NCBI RefSeq assembly: GCF_003479605.1
Contig: NZ_QUHR01000001.1
Location: 62,001-126,000, forward strand
Source of the DNA: Roseburia sp. AF12-17LB
Lineage (GTDB): Bacteria > Bacillota > Clostridia > Lachnospirales > Lachnospiraceae
Reading direction: 5' to 3'
Length of the DNA: 64,000 nucleotides
Below the pieces are notes generated by a model. That model saw only the letters and a list, made by a program, of their open reading frames with translations, searched no databases and had not been told where the DNA came from. Shown here piece after piece: positions 1 through 9,133 of the stretch; positions within the stretch are counted from its first letter, which is position 1, and the number at the start of each line of letters is the position of its first letter. The position numbers and the translations under genes are program-made.

Positions 1-144
1 GATGGTAAAAATTACATGGTAATGGGTGATGTTACCAACAAAGGAATTTTAAGCAAGATGATTAATAACGTAGTAGTACAGGGAAGTGACTCTCAGACAG
101 AGCTGACAAATGCTCAGGCAGAAGTTGAAACAATGCTGAAATAA
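1..144 (+). CDS. Sugar ABC transporter substrate-binding protein, C-terminal end (partial)
   Basis: An open frame enters from the left edge and ends at TAA 142-144, giving the last 47 residues of a protein. The fragment (ends QAEVETMLK) is hydrophilic and helical, like the C-terminus of an extracellular solute-binding protein. It directly precedes two MalF/MalG-type permeases, the usual order of a carbohydrate importer. The family call rests mainly on this context, since the lipobox and ligand-binding domain lie outside the window. Confidence 0.7.
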   Translation, partial: DGKNYMVMGDVTNKGILSKMINNVVVQGSDSQTELTNAQAEVETMLK

Positions 145-223
145 GAAGAAAGACATGGAAGGGGCACAGGTTATTATGTGCCCCGGAAATGTCAACACTT
201 TCCCGATAAATGAGGTAGAAAAG

Positions 224-1105
224 ATGAGGAAAAGAAGAGCATTAAGCGATACAAAATTTGCATATCTGCTGTTAGCCCCAAGTTTGATTCTGCTGGCAGC
301 ATTAATTGGCTATCCAATGCTTTATAACATTTATATCAGTGTTCTGGACGTTCCGGTAAACCCACGTAAGCCTTCTGTATTTGTGGGATTAGATAATTAT
401 ATATCTGTATTAACGGATCCATCCTTTTATCACAGTGTAATTACAACACTTGTGTTTACATTTGTAGTAGTTGTACTTAGTACGGTAGTTGGACTTGCAA
501 TGGCGTGCTTTTTGAACCGTAAATTTGTAGGTAAAAAACTGGTAAATTCTTTAATAATATTGTCTTATGTAATTCCGTCGGTGTGTCTGATTTTTGCCTG
601 GCGTTATATGTTCAATAATATTTATGGAATTATAAATTATATTGTGGTGGATGTGTTACATCTTGCAAAAGAGGTGCCGCTTTGGTTTGACCAGCCGGTC
701 AGTGCTTTTATACTGGCTGCACTGTTTTGTATCTGGCGCTTCTTCTCATATGCATATCTTTCTTTTACTGCAATTCTTCAGACCATTGATAAATCATTGT
801 ATGAAGCAGCAGATATAGATGGAGCAACAGCATGGCAGAAGTTTAAGGTGGTAACATACCCGGCATTAAAATCAACAATGGTTACCGTAGTAAGCCTGCG
901 TATCATCTGGGTTTTCTATATTTATGCAGAAGTATATCTGTTGACGAAACAGGTAGATGTTATCGGTGTATATCTGTATGACATGGCATTTGCAACACAT
1001 GATTTTGGAAAGGCAGCTGCAATATCATTACTGTTGTTTGTACTGATATTTGCATGTGTAATAATGGTTAGAAAGGTGGTGCTCCGCAGTGAGAAAGAGG
1101 AATAG
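224..1105 (+). CDS. Sugar ABC transporter permease, MalF/UgpA type
   Basis: A 293-residue inner-membrane permease that would pair with the next gene as the channel of a carbohydrate importer. About six hydrophobic segments are visible, beginning with FAYLLLAPSLILLAALIGYP, and the EAA-like cytoplasmic loop that contacts the ATPase is present (YEAADIDGATAWQKF, ~residues 194-208). I chose ATG 224 because GAGGT lies about 8 bases upstream and the protein then starts at the normal basic MRKRR; an upstream in-frame ATG at 155 would add 23 atypical residues. The 3' end overlaps the next permease by 17 bases, so the two are translationally coupled. No ATPase gene is present locally; a shared MsmX-like ATPase elsewhere is likely. 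Confidence 0.9.
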   Translation: MRKRRALSDTKFAYLLLAPSLILLAALIGYPMLYNIYISVLDVPVNPRKPSVFVGLDNYISVLTDPSFYHSVITTLVFTFVVVVLSTVVGLAMACFLNRKFVGKKLVNSLIILSYVIPSVCLIFAWRYMFNNIYGIINYIVVDVLHLAKEVPLWFDQPVSAFILAALFCIWRFFSYAYLSFTAILQTIDKSLYEAADIDGATAWQKFKVVTYPALKSTMVTVVSLRIIWVFYIYAEVYLLTKQVDVIGVYLYDMAFATHDFGKAAAISLLLFVLIFACVIMVRKVVLRSEKEE

Positions 1106-1943
1106 GAATGCGAGAAAAATTCGTAAGAATATCGTCTTTTATGTAATACTCATTGCAGTTCTGGCGGTATTAGTATTTCCAATGATTATGATGCTGAGCA
1201 TCTCTCTGAAAGAAACTTCAGAGACAATTGGATATCCACCGACAATAATACCAAGAAGTTTTACATTAAAGCATTTTGCAGACATATTTAATGAGAGTAT
1301 TTTTCCGTTTATGAAGTATTTTAAAAACAGTATGTACATAGCGTTGATTACATCAGTGCTGGTAGTGTTCCTTGGAATCTTAGGAGGCTATGCACTGGCA
1401 AGACTTCGCTTTAAAGGGAAAAATGTAATGACAGAAATGTTTTTCTTTGTATATATGTTTTCCGGAATTTTATTGATTGTACCATTATATAAGATGCTTG
1501 CATCTATCGGATTACGAAATACAAGGGAAGCGGTAATTATCTGTATGATTATCCAGACATTGCCGACAGCTATTTACATGACACGAAGTTATTTTGAAAC
1601 TGTGCCATATGAGCTGGAAGAGGCAGGAAGGGTAGATGGTTTGTCGCGAATGGGCATTATTTTCCGCATTATGACACCGTTATCCATTCCGGGTCTGATT
1701 TCCGTATTTGTATATGCGTTTATGATTGCATGGAATGATGTATTATTTGCATCCATATTCTTAGATTCACCGGATAAATTGACGATTACAATCGGATTGA
1801 ATTCACTGTTTAATACACCGGATTATATCTGGGGCAGAATGATGGCAGCATCGCTTGTAACTTCACTGCCGATTGTAATTATGTATGCATTTAGTCAGAA
1901 CCTCATAAAGAGCGGCGCAACCGAAGGCGGCGTGAAAGGTTAA
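1089..1943 (+). CDS. Sugar ABC transporter permease, MalG/UgpE type
   Basis: A 284-residue partner permease of the carbohydrate importer. It starts with GTG at 1089, preceded by AAGGTGG (from 1072) inside the upstream permease gene. It has the N-terminal hydrophobic helix, five further membrane segments and the EAA loop (YELEEAGRVDGLSRM, ~residues 176-190), and ends in the GGVKG tail common in MalG-like proteins. Together with the upstream permease and binding protein it would bring in the substrate of the phosphorylase and oxidoreductases encoded next. The ligand cannot be read from the sequence. Confidence 0.9.
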   Translation: MRKRNRNARKIRKNIVFYVILIAVLAVLVFPMIMMLSISLKETSETIGYPPTIIPRSFTLKHFADIFNESIFPFMKYFKNSMYIALITSVLVVFLGILGGYALARLRFKGKNVMTEMFFFVYMFSGILLIVPLYKMLASIGLRNTREAVIICMIIQTLPTAIYMTRSYFETVPYELEEAGRVDGLSRMGIIFRIMTPLSIPGLISVFVYAFMIAWNDVLFASIFLDSPDKLTITIGLNSLFNTPDYIWGRMMAASLVTSLPIVIMYAFSQNLIKSGATEGGVKG

Positions 1944-1966
1944 TATAGGAAAAGGAGAATATTAAT

Positions 1967-3022
1967 ATGAAAAAATTAGTCGCAACAGCCCCAAGAGAGG
2001 CAAAACTGGTAGAGTATGAAGACAGACCAATCGCATCAGACGAAGTAAAGGTAAAGGTTGAGTTTGCAGCCCCAAAGCATGGAACAGAGCTGGCAGATTT
2101 TCGTGGAACCACTCCTTTTATTGATGGAAAATTTGATGATGAGTGGAGAATGTTTGTACAAAGAGATAAAGAGGAACCTAGAGGAATTGTCTTTGGGGAT
2201 TTACCACTTGGAAATATGTTTGTTGGAACCATTATCGAAGCAGGAGCAGATGTTACTGAATATAAAGTAGGTGACAGAGTATGTTCTTATGGACAGATTA
2301 AGGAGACCCAGATTGTAAAAGCAGTCAATAATTATAAGCTCCGTAAAATGAAACCGACAGATTCTGCAGCAAATGCAGTATGCTATGACCCTGCTCAGTT
2401 TGCTTTGGCATCGGTCCGTGATGCGGAAGTAAGACCGGGAGACTGTGTAGCAGTTATTGGTCTTGGCGCCATTGGTCTGATTGCATTACAGCTTGCAGTA
2501 AAAGCTGGTGCAGCAGTTGTAATTGGTGTAGACCCGATTGAACATCGTAGAGAAGTAGCAAAGAAAATGGGCGCTCATTTCACCTTTGATCCGACACAGT
2601 GTGATGTTGGTTATGAAATTAAAAAAGCAACCGGAAAAATGGGTGCAGATGGAATTATTGAAACCAGTGGAAGCATGCAGGCATTACAGTCCGCATTAAA
2701 AGGAGTTGCATACAATGGAACCATTGCCTATGCAGCATTTGCAAAACCATTTCCGGCAGGTCTCTGGTTAGGACAGGAAGGTCATTTTAATCAGGCAAAA
2801 ATTGTATTTTCCAGAGCCTGCTCAGAGCCATTGCCAGAATATCCAAGATGGACAAGAAAGAGAATTGAAGATGTGGTATGGAATATGCTGATGAATGGAT
2901 ATTTAGATTGCCGTGATATTGTATATCCGATTATTTCATTTGAAGAAAGTGCAGAAGGATTCTGCAGATATGTAGACAGAGAACCGGATAAGAGCATCAA
3001 GCTTGGTGTAACATTTAAATAA
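1967..3022 (+). CDS. MDR-family (zinc-type-like) alcohol/polyol dehydrogenase lacking usual zinc ligands
   Basis: A 351-residue medium-chain dehydrogenase/reductase. The Rossmann motif is clear (VIGLGAIGLIALQ, ~residues 164-176), as is the GroES-like N-terminal half. At the position where classical zinc ADHs read GICGTD this protein reads APKHGTELADF, so the first catalytic Cys is absent, and the four-Cys structural-zinc loop is missing too. It may therefore use another metal set or none. The Shine-Dalgarno AAAGGAG is well placed. It lies in a run with a TIM-barrel isomerase and a Gfo/Idh dehydrogenase, so its likely role is NAD(P)-dependent oxidation of a sugar, cyclitol or sugar acid imported or released by the operon. 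Exact substrate unknown. Confidence 0.8.
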   Translation: MKKLVATAPREAKLVEYEDRPIASDEVKVKVEFAAPKHGTELADFRGTTPFIDGKFDDEWRMFVQRDKEEPRGIVFGDLPLGNMFVGTIIEAGADVTEYKVGDRVCSYGQIKETQIVKAVNNYKLRKMKPTDSAANAVCYDPAQFALASVRDAEVRPGDCVAVIGLGAIGLIALQLAVKAGAAVVIGVDPIEHRREVAKKMGAHFTFDPTQCDVGYEIKKATGKMGADGIIETSGSMQALQSALKGVAYNGTIAYAAFAKPFPAGLWLGQEGHFNQAKIVFSRACSEPLPEYPRWTRKRIEDVVWNMLMNGYLDCRDIVYPIISFEESAEGFCRYVDREPDKSIKLGVTFK

Positions 3023-3054
3023 CAAAGGGCTTTATTGAAAAGGAGGAACAGAAT

Positions 3055-3846
3055 ATGTTACTTGGAACACAGGATAGAGACTTTTTTCCAGAAGATTTAG
3101 TTGGGAAACTTACATTTGCAAAAGAAATGGGATTCGAATGCTTTGAAATCGATGGAAAAGTTCTGATGGAACAGAAGGATGAATTAAAAGAGGCAATCAA
3201 AGAGTCAGGACTTCCGGTATCTTCTGCATGCGGTGGATATCGTGGCTGGATTGGTGACTTTATAGAAGAGCGTCGTCTCAATGGAATTGCAGATTTGAAA
3301 GTTATTTTAAAGAATATTGCAGAAGTAGGTGGAACAGGCGTTGTTGTTCCGGCAGCATGGGGTATGTTTACCTATCGTCTGCCACCTATGGTTTCACCAA
3401 GAAGTCATGAAGGTGATGTAAAAGCCATCCAGGATTCCCTGAAAGAACTGGATCCGGTAGCCGGAGAATATGGTGTGAAAATTTATCTTGAACCGTTAAA
3501 CCGTTACCAGGATCATATGTTAAATACGACCAAAGACGGTGTAGACATGATTGACATGGGACATTTCAAAAATGTCCAGATTACAGCAGATTTTTATCAT
3601 ATGTCCATTGAAGAGGATGATATTTCTGAGACCTTAAGAAAATACAAAGATTATATCGGTCATGTACATATTGCAGAAAATCATCGTTATCAGCCGGGTA
3701 CCGGTTCTATTGATTTTAAACGTCATATGCAGACATTAAAAGAAATCGGATTTGATGGTGCTGTAGTAAATGAAGGAAGAATCCGTGGAGAGAATCCACT
3801 GGAAGCATATCAGAAATCAGTAACTTATATGAAACAGTTTATTTAA
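3055..3846 (+). CDS. Sugar phosphate isomerase/epimerase-like TIM-barrel protein
   Basis: A 263-residue AP-endonuclease-2-type TIM barrel (IolE / hydroxypyruvate isomerase / tagatose epimerase superfamily). Metal-site residues typical of the fold can be followed: Glu in LEPLNR (~144), Asp and His in ADFYHM (~180-183), His in HVHIAENH (~203-208) and a C-terminal Glu (VNEGRI). Members isomerise or epimerise keto-sugars and some act on 3-keto-glycosides or inosose-like compounds. Its position between an MDR dehydrogenase and a Gfo/Idh dehydrogenase suggests it acts on a keto intermediate made by one of them. The specific reaction cannot be assigned. Confidence 0.82.
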   Translation: MLLGTQDRDFFPEDLVGKLTFAKEMGFECFEIDGKVLMEQKDELKEAIKESGLPVSSACGGYRGWIGDFIEERRLNGIADLKVILKNIAEVGGTGVVVPAAWGMFTYRLPPMVSPRSHEGDVKAIQDSLKELDPVAGEYGVKIYLEPLNRYQDHMLNTTKDGVDMIDMGHFKNVQITADFYHMSIEEDDISETLRKYKDYIGHVHIAENHRYQPGTGSIDFKRHMQTLKEIGFDGAVVNEGRIRGENPLEAYQKSVTYMKQFI

Positions 3847-3880
3847 AGACAGATATACATGACAGAAGGGAAGAAAGAGA

Positions 3881-4927
3881 ATGGAAGAAAAGAAAGTAAT
3901 TCGAGCCGCAATTATAGGATCAGGTCAGATTGCAAGAACTTCCCATATTCCGGCATACCGTTCAATGGAAAATGTGGAAATCGTGGCAGTAAGTGATGCA
4001 AATGAGGCAGCTGCACAAAGGCTTGCAGAGGATTTTGATATTCCTGCATATTATCAGGACAGCACCAGAATGCTTCGGGAAGTAAAACCGGATGTAGTGA
4101 GCATTTGTGTTCCAAATAAATTTCACTATCCACTGACAATAGAAGCTTTAAATGCCGGCTGTCATGTATTTTGTGAGAAACCTCCTGCAATGAACCCAAA
4201 GGAAGCTTTGGAAATGTGCCAGCTTGCAGAAAAGAATGGATTGCTTCTTACCTACGATTTTCATTTCCGGCAAGGAAGAAATACAGCAATTGCCAAAGAG
4301 AAAATTGATAAAGGTGACTTGGGAACAGTGTATTATACCAAAGCTTCCTGGGTGCGCAGAAGAGGAATCCCGGGATGGGGATGTTTTACCAATCGTGAAA
4401 TGCAGGGCGGTGGGCCGCTCATTGATATTGGAGCCCATATGTTAGATCTTGCATGTTATCTTCTGGATTATCCGGAAATAGCATATGTGTGTGCCGGCAG
4501 CTTTGACAAAATCGGAAAGACTGGAAGAAAAGGAATTATGGGAGAATGGAATCCGGATAAATATAGTGTGGAAGACAGTTTGTTTGGATTCATCAGTTTT
4601 ACTGACGGAAGAGTTATGCAGCTGGAGACAGCTTTTGCATTAAATATAAAAGAAAAGGATAAGCGGAATGTTGAACTTTGTGGAGAAAAGAGTGGACTAT
4701 CACTTTTTCCACTGGAGATTTATCAGGGTGCAGAAATGAGCAATACAGCATTTCCGTTTATTGAAGATATGGAACTTCATACAAAGGCTTTATATAATTT
4801 TATAAAGGCGGTAAGAGGTGAAGAAAAATTGCTGGTAACAGCAGAACAAGGCTATTATGTGCAGAGATTAATCGATGCATTGTATCGTTCAGCGGAGAGT
4901 GGAGAACCTGTCATGCTGGAAGAATAG
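3881..4927 (+). CDS. Gfo/Idh/MocA-family oxidoreductase
   Basis: A 348-residue NAD(P)-dependent sugar or cyclitol dehydrogenase. The N-terminal Rossmann fold is plain (AAIIGSGQIARTSHIPAY, ~residues 9-26), followed by the family's EKPPAMNPKEA loop (~residues 96-106) bearing the catalytic-region Lys, and a C-terminal alpha/beta domain. The start ATG 3881 follows GAAGGGAAG. Relatives include inositol 2-dehydrogenase, glucose-fructose oxidoreductase and enzymes that oxidise C3 of glycosides. With the MDR protein and TIM-barrel isomerase it forms a three-enzyme redox/isomerisation set inside a glycoside-phosphorylase operon. Confidence 0.87.
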   Translation: MEEKKVIRAAIIGSGQIARTSHIPAYRSMENVEIVAVSDANEAAAQRLAEDFDIPAYYQDSTRMLREVKPDVVSICVPNKFHYPLTIEALNAGCHVFCEKPPAMNPKEALEMCQLAEKNGLLLTYDFHFRQGRNTAIAKEKIDKGDLGTVYYTKASWVRRRGIPGWGCFTNREMQGGGPLIDIGAHMLDLACYLLDYPEIAYVCAGSFDKIGKTGRKGIMGEWNPDKYSVEDSLFGFISFTDGRVMQLETAFALNIKEKDKRNVELCGEKSGLSLFPLEIYQGAEMSNTAFPFIEDMELHTKALYNFIKAVRGEEKLLVTAEQGYYVQRLIDALYRSAESGEPVMLEE

Positions 4928-4936
4928 GAGTGGAGT

Positions 4937-7243
4937 ATGTTCTATTATCAACCAATCAAAAATAAAGAGGGGCTTTGGCTGGCGGAAGAGCATTATAACA
5001 GACGTTACATAGCAAAAACAGAATCAGTATTTGCACAGAGCAATGGTCACTTTGGAGTCAGGGCAATGCTGGAGTTGAGAGGCATTGATGCAACTCCCGG
5101 TATGTTTGTGAGCGGATTATACCAGAAAGCACAGGATGGTGAAGTAACAGAACTTGTGAACTGTCCTGATGTGGTAGAATTAGGCATGTATATACAGGGA
5201 GAGTCAGTGAACCTTGACAATGTCCGGGTAGAGGAATTTCAAAGAAAATTAAATCTTTATACCGGGGAACTGTGGATAAATATTCTGTTCCGGACACAAA
5301 ACGGACTACGTTTTCTACTCCGGTCAAAACGTTTTGCAGCAGATTTTGAAAAAACCCTGTTTTACCATAAGACAGAAGTAACATTGCTGGATGGAAATAA
5401 GACAACAGTTACATTTGAATATGGAATTAATGGACAGATAACCAATTCCGGAACTTCTCATTTTCAAAAAACAGAATGCAGAGTCTATGGAAAAGAGATT
5501 ATGGCATATCATGGCGCACTGCAGGATGATGGACTGGAAATACTGACAGGAACCTGTTTTGAAAAAAATCAGGAACAGCAGGACTGCTCCTATCATTTAA
5601 AGAGACGCAGTATCTACGCCAAAAACAGCATCTTAATGGAAAAGGGAGATGCGATAACTCTGTTTCGAATTTCTCATATACAGGAAGATTCCGCAGAATG
5701 TAAAGATGTTCTGGAAGAAAAATTAGAAAAAATACAGCAGCAGTTAAAGCGTGGATATGAGCAGGCAATAGCAAACCAGAAAAAAAGTATGGAAGGGTTC
5801 TGCCAAAGAGCTGCAATTGAAATTGATGGAGCCAGTCTGCAGGAAAAGGCAGGAATTGCATTTGCACAGTATCAGATGTATGGCATGGATCCGGCTTATA
5901 CCAACCGGTATAGCATAGGGGCAAAAGGGTTAACCGGTGAAGGTTATAAAGGACATGTATTCTGGGATACAGAATTGTTCATCCTGCCATTTTTTGTCGC
6001 TGAGTTTCCGGAGGCGGCAAGAAAGTTATTGGAGTACCGCTATAGAGGAAAAGCCGGTGCAAAAAGAAAAGCAGAAGATTATGGCTTTCAGGGATTTATG
6101 TATCCCTGGGAATGTGCAAAGGATGGCTTTGAAGAAACACCGCTTTATGCAGCGTTAAATATACATACCGGTAAGGCAAATAAAGTATGGTCGGGTATCA
6201 AAGAGCATCATGTAACCGCAGATATTGCATTTGCAATAAGCCGTTATTATTATTGGAGTAATGACAGGGAGTTTTTGAATCAGTATGGAACAGAAATACT
6301 TTGTGAAACAGCAAATTTCTGGGTGTCCAGAGCAGAAGAACGGAATGAAAGACTGGAAATTCTCAATATCATCGGACCGGATGAATATAATGAGCATATT
6401 GATAATAATGCTTATACCAATTATATGGCGGCATATAATGTAAAACTTGCCCTGAAAGCATCCAAGGAAACATTGGATAGTCCATATGTTAAAAAGATGA
6501 AGGAAAATGGAACCCTGAAAGTCATGCAGGAAAAGTGGCAGTATTTTCTGGAACACATTTACCTTCCAAAGCCGGATAAAAATGGAATTATTCCGCAAGA
6601 TGATGCATTTCTTGGCAAAGAAGAATTAAAGGATATTGAAAAATACAGACAATCACCTGTGAAACAATCCGTTTTGCTGGATTATTCCAGAGATGAAGTG
6701 GTAGATATGCAGGTATTGAAACAGGCAGATTTAGTAATGCTGTTTACACTTTTTCCGGGACTGTTTCCAGCAGATGTTGTAAAGAAAAATGTTCTGTTTT
6801 ATGAAAAAAGGACTTTGCATGATTCCTCCTTAAGTTATTGCGCCCATGCACAGATTTGCGCAGAAATAGGGGAGATGGAGATGGCAGAAAGATTTTTTGC
6901 CAAGGCATTGGAAACGGATTTATGCGACAACCCGCAGGATTCTGTAGATGGTATTCATGCAGCATCCTTAGGCGGAATCTGGAAATGTGTTATTGCAGGA
7001 TTTGCAGGAGTATCCTGTGATGAAGATGGTATTATATTAGCTCCACATCTTTTGGGACACTGGAATTCCATAAAATTTTCTGTTATGGTGCAAGGACAAA
7101 AAATGGACTGCTTTATGGATAAAGAAAATATTTCGCTCCATTTATGTAACAGCGGAAAAAGCAAGGAACCGGTAACCATAAAAGTCCAGGGAAAAAAATA
7201 TATTCTGAAAGATGACCTGCATTTGAAATATGGAAAGGAATAA
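4937..7243 (+). CDS. GH65 glycoside phosphorylase (kojibiose/trehalose/glucosyl-polyol phosphorylase type)
   Basis: A 768-residue cytoplasmic enzyme of full GH65 length: N-terminal beta-sandwich, then an (alpha/alpha)6 barrel, then a small C-terminal sheet. The general acid is Glu483 in IIGPDEYNEHID; VLKQADLVM (Lys595-Gln596) matches the phosphate-side motif of GH65 phosphorylases, which supports phosphorolysis rather than hydrolysis. No signal peptide is present, as expected for an intracellular phosphorylase. GH65 phosphorylases split an alpha-glucoside into beta-glucose-1-phosphate and an aglycone, and the next gene is beta-phosphoglucomutase, which consumes that product. Linkage and aglycone cannot be read; the glycerate kinase and oxidoreductases in the operon suggest a non-sugar or oxidisable aglycone. 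Confidence 0.9.
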   Translation: MFYYQPIKNKEGLWLAEEHYNRRYIAKTESVFAQSNGHFGVRAMLELRGIDATPGMFVSGLYQKAQDGEVTELVNCPDVVELGMYIQGESVNLDNVRVEEFQRKLNLYTGELWINILFRTQNGLRFLLRSKRFAADFEKTLFYHKTEVTLLDGNKTTVTFEYGINGQITNSGTSHFQKTECRVYGKEIMAYHGALQDDGLEILTGTCFEKNQEQQDCSYHLKRRSIYAKNSILMEKGDAITLFRISHIQEDSAECKDVLEEKLEKIQQQLKRGYEQAIANQKKSMEGFCQRAAIEIDGASLQEKAGIAFAQYQMYGMDPAYTNRYSIGAKGLTGEGYKGHVFWDTELFILPFFVAEFPEAARKLLEYRYRGKAGAKRKAEDYGFQGFMYPWECAKDGFEETPLYAALNIHTGKANKVWSGIKEHHVTADIAFAISRYYYWSNDREFLNQYGTEILCETANFWVSRAEERNERLEILNIIGPDEYNEHIDNNAYTNYMAAYNVKLALKASKETLDSPYVKKMKENGTLKVMQEKWQYFLEHIYLPKPDKNGIIPQDDAFLGKEELKDIEKYRQSPVKQSVLLDYSRDEVVDMQVLKQADLVMLFTLFPGLFPADVVKKNVLFYEKRTLHDSSLSYCAHAQICAEIGEMEMAERFFAKALETDLCDNPQDSVDGIHAASLGGIWKCVIAGFAGVSCDEDGIILAPHLLGHWNSIKFSVMVQGQKMDCFMDKENISLHLCNSGKSKEPVTIKVQGKKYILKDDLHLKYGKE

Positions 7244-7247
7244 GGAT

Positions 7248-7880
7248 ATGAAGGCAATCATATTTGATCTGGATGGAGTATTGGTGCATACAGACCAGTA
7301 TCATTATCAGGCATGGAAAAGTCTTGCAGATGAATTAAATCTTCCGTTTGATGAAAAGAAAAATGACAGACTGCGTGGAATCAGCCGTATGGAGAGTCTT
7401 GAGATTGTATTAGAAGACTCAGATAAGACTTACACCAATGAAGAGAAGGAGCATATGGCAGAAAAGAAAAATGAAATATACCGCCGGTTATTATCACAGA
7501 TGACTCCACAGGATGTGAAAGCTGAAGTAAGGGAAGCGTTATCACGGTTAAAAAGTATGGGTTATCTTCTTGCGGTCGGTTCCTCCAGCAAAAATGCAAA
7601 ATATATTCTGGAGAGAACGGCATTGACGGGATATTTTGATGCAATTTCAGACGGAAATGGATTACAGCATTCCAAACCGAATCCGGAAGTTTTTTTGAAG
7701 GCAGCAGATATGCTGTTGGTGAGACCGGAACTCTGTTATGTGGTAGAAGATGCAGAGGCTGGTATACAGGCAGCAAAAGCAGCCGGAATGGTGGCAATTG
7801 CCATAGGCAGTGCTGCGAAATGTAATATTTCAGACTTTTCAATTCATGATTTTTGTGACATACTTCAGGTAGTAGAATAA
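7248..7880 (+). CDS. pgmB: Beta-phosphoglucomutase
   Basis: A 210-residue HAD-superfamily mutase converting beta-glucose-1-phosphate to glucose-6-phosphate through a bis-phosphate intermediate. Visible residues are nucleophile Asp7 and acid/base Asp9 in FDLDGV, the cap motif GISRMESL whose Arg binds the distal phosphate, SSSKN, the KP lysine (HSKPNPEVF) and the Mg2+-binding EDAEAG. I start it at ATG 7248, which has AAAGGAA 9-14 bases upstream and gives the family's usual MKAIIFDLDGV; an in-frame ATG at 7230 would overlap the GH65 gene. The pairing with GH65 is a standard module for maltose-, trehalose- or kojibiose-type sugars. Confidence 0.93.
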   Translation: MKAIIFDLDGVLVHTDQYHYQAWKSLADELNLPFDEKKNDRLRGISRMESLEIVLEDSDKTYTNEEKEHMAEKKNEIYRRLLSQMTPQDVKAEVREALSRLKSMGYLLAVGSSSKNAKYILERTALTGYFDAISDGNGLQHSKPNPEVFLKAADMLLVRPELCYVVEDAEAGIQAAKAAGMVAIAIGSAAKCNISDFSIHDFCDILQVVE

Positions 7881-7898
7881 GCAAATGAGGAAAATCCA

Positions 7899-9047
7899 AT
7901 GAAAGTAATCGTAGCAATAGATTCATTAAAAGGCAGTTTAAGTTCCTTAGAGGCGGGAAAAGCAGTGGAAGATGGTATTAAAAAAGCAATACCAACAGCA
8001 GAAGTTATGATAAAGCCGGTTGCAGATGGTGGAGAAGGAACAGTAACAGCCCTGACCACTGGATTGCAGGGCAGTCTGGAAAAGGTAGCGGTAACAGGTC
8101 CCCTTGGACAGAAGGTCGAGGCAGCGTATGGTATCCTGCCGGATAAAACAGCAGTCATTGAAATGGCAGAAGCCGCCGGACTGCCACTGGTGCCGGTGGA
8201 TAAACGAAATCCAATGGAAACCACTACTTATGGTGTGGGGGAACTGATAAGCCATGCCATGGACAGAGGCTGCCGTAAGTTTATCGTTGGAATTGGCGGC
8301 AGTGCCACCAATGATGGCGGTGCCGGAATGCTGCAGGCATTAGGCTGTCATTTTTATAAAAAAGATGGAATCGAAATAGGATTTGGAGCAAAAGAACTGA
8401 AAGACCTGGAAACGATAGATACGGAGGCGTTGGATAAGAGGCTGAAAGAATGTACCTTTGAAATAGCCTGTGATGTGACAAATCCATTATGTGGCACAAC
8501 AGGTGCCAGCGCTGTGTTTGCACCACAGAAGGGTGCAGATGAAGCAATGCTGGTAAAACTGGATGAGGCGTTATCTCATTTTGCTGATGTATCAGAAAAG
8601 GCTTTAGGAGTAGACAACCGGAACATGCCGGGAGCCGGAGCAGCAGGCGGACTGGGCTTCGCATTTGCATCTTATCTGGGCGGGGATTTACGTCCGGGCG
8701 TAGAGATAGTATTAGATGCGGTATTGCCGGAGAAAGAATTAAGTGAAGCTGATATCGTAGTGACCGGAGAAGGAAGATTTGACGGACAGACTGCTATGGG
8801 AAAAGCGCCGGTTGGAATTGCAAAGCGGGCAAAAGAAAAGGGCTGCATGGTACTGGTATTTGCCGGAAGCATTGAACCGCAGGGCGTCCGGAAAGTGCAG
8901 GATGAAATGCAGCTTATCGATGGAGCATTTCCAATTTTGCCGGGTGTGATGACATTGGAAGAAGCCATGCAGAAGACTGTGGCATATGAGAATATGAGCT
9001 ATACGGCAGAGCAGGTATTCCGGGTGATTGGAAATTGTCAGAAGTGA
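7899..9047 (+). CDS. Glycerate kinase, GarK/GlxK family
   Basis: A 382-residue type I glycerate kinase (COG1929) that phosphorylates D-glycerate, usually to 2-phosphoglycerate. Typical segments are MKVIVAIDSLKGSLSSLEA at the N-terminus, PVADGGEGT (~residues 44-52), the nucleotide-binding-like GIGGSATNDGGAGM (~residues 130-143) and VTGEGRFDGQT near the C-terminus. It is the last gene of the operon, 18 bases after pgmB. Its presence implies that glycerate is made from the imported compound, either as the aglycone freed by GH65 or from tartronate semialdehyde after oxidation by the upstream dehydrogenases. The family is secure; the pathway is inference. Confidence 0.9.
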   Translation: MKVIVAIDSLKGSLSSLEAGKAVEDGIKKAIPTAEVMIKPVADGGEGTVTALTTGLQGSLEKVAVTGPLGQKVEAAYGILPDKTAVIEMAEAAGLPLVPVDKRNPMETTTYGVGELISHAMDRGCRKFIVGIGGSATNDGGAGMLQALGCHFYKKDGIEIGFGAKELKDLETIDTEALDKRLKECTFEIACDVTNPLCGTTGASAVFAPQKGADEAMLVKLDEALSHFADVSEKALGVDNRNMPGAGAAGGLGFAFASYLGGDLRPGVEIVLDAVLPEKELSEADIVVTGEGRFDGQTAMGKAPVGIAKRAKEKGCMVLVFAGSIEPQGVRKVQDEMQLIDGAFPILPGVMTLEEAMQKTVAYENMSYTAEQVFRVIGNCQK

Positions 9048-9083
9048 CGAAATTTTCCGGTATAATTTGGCAAATATTACGGC

Positions 9084-9112
9084 TTGTAATTGCTGGATTT
9101 GCATGGTACCAT
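9084..9112 (+). promoter_or_regulatory. Possible promoter of the beta-glucoside PTS operon
   Basis: TTGTAA (9084-9089) and TACCAT (9107-9112) are separated by 17 bases. The match is moderate. The site lies about 25 bases upstream of the first antiterminator-like sequence, where the operon promoter is expected. Confidence 0.4.
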
Positions 9113-9133
9113 AAATATATCAATTGAGAACAA

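Noticed and set aside
155..223. Upstream ATG as start of the first permease
   Set aside because: It would add 23 residues not typical of the family; ATG 224 has a well-placed GAGGT site.
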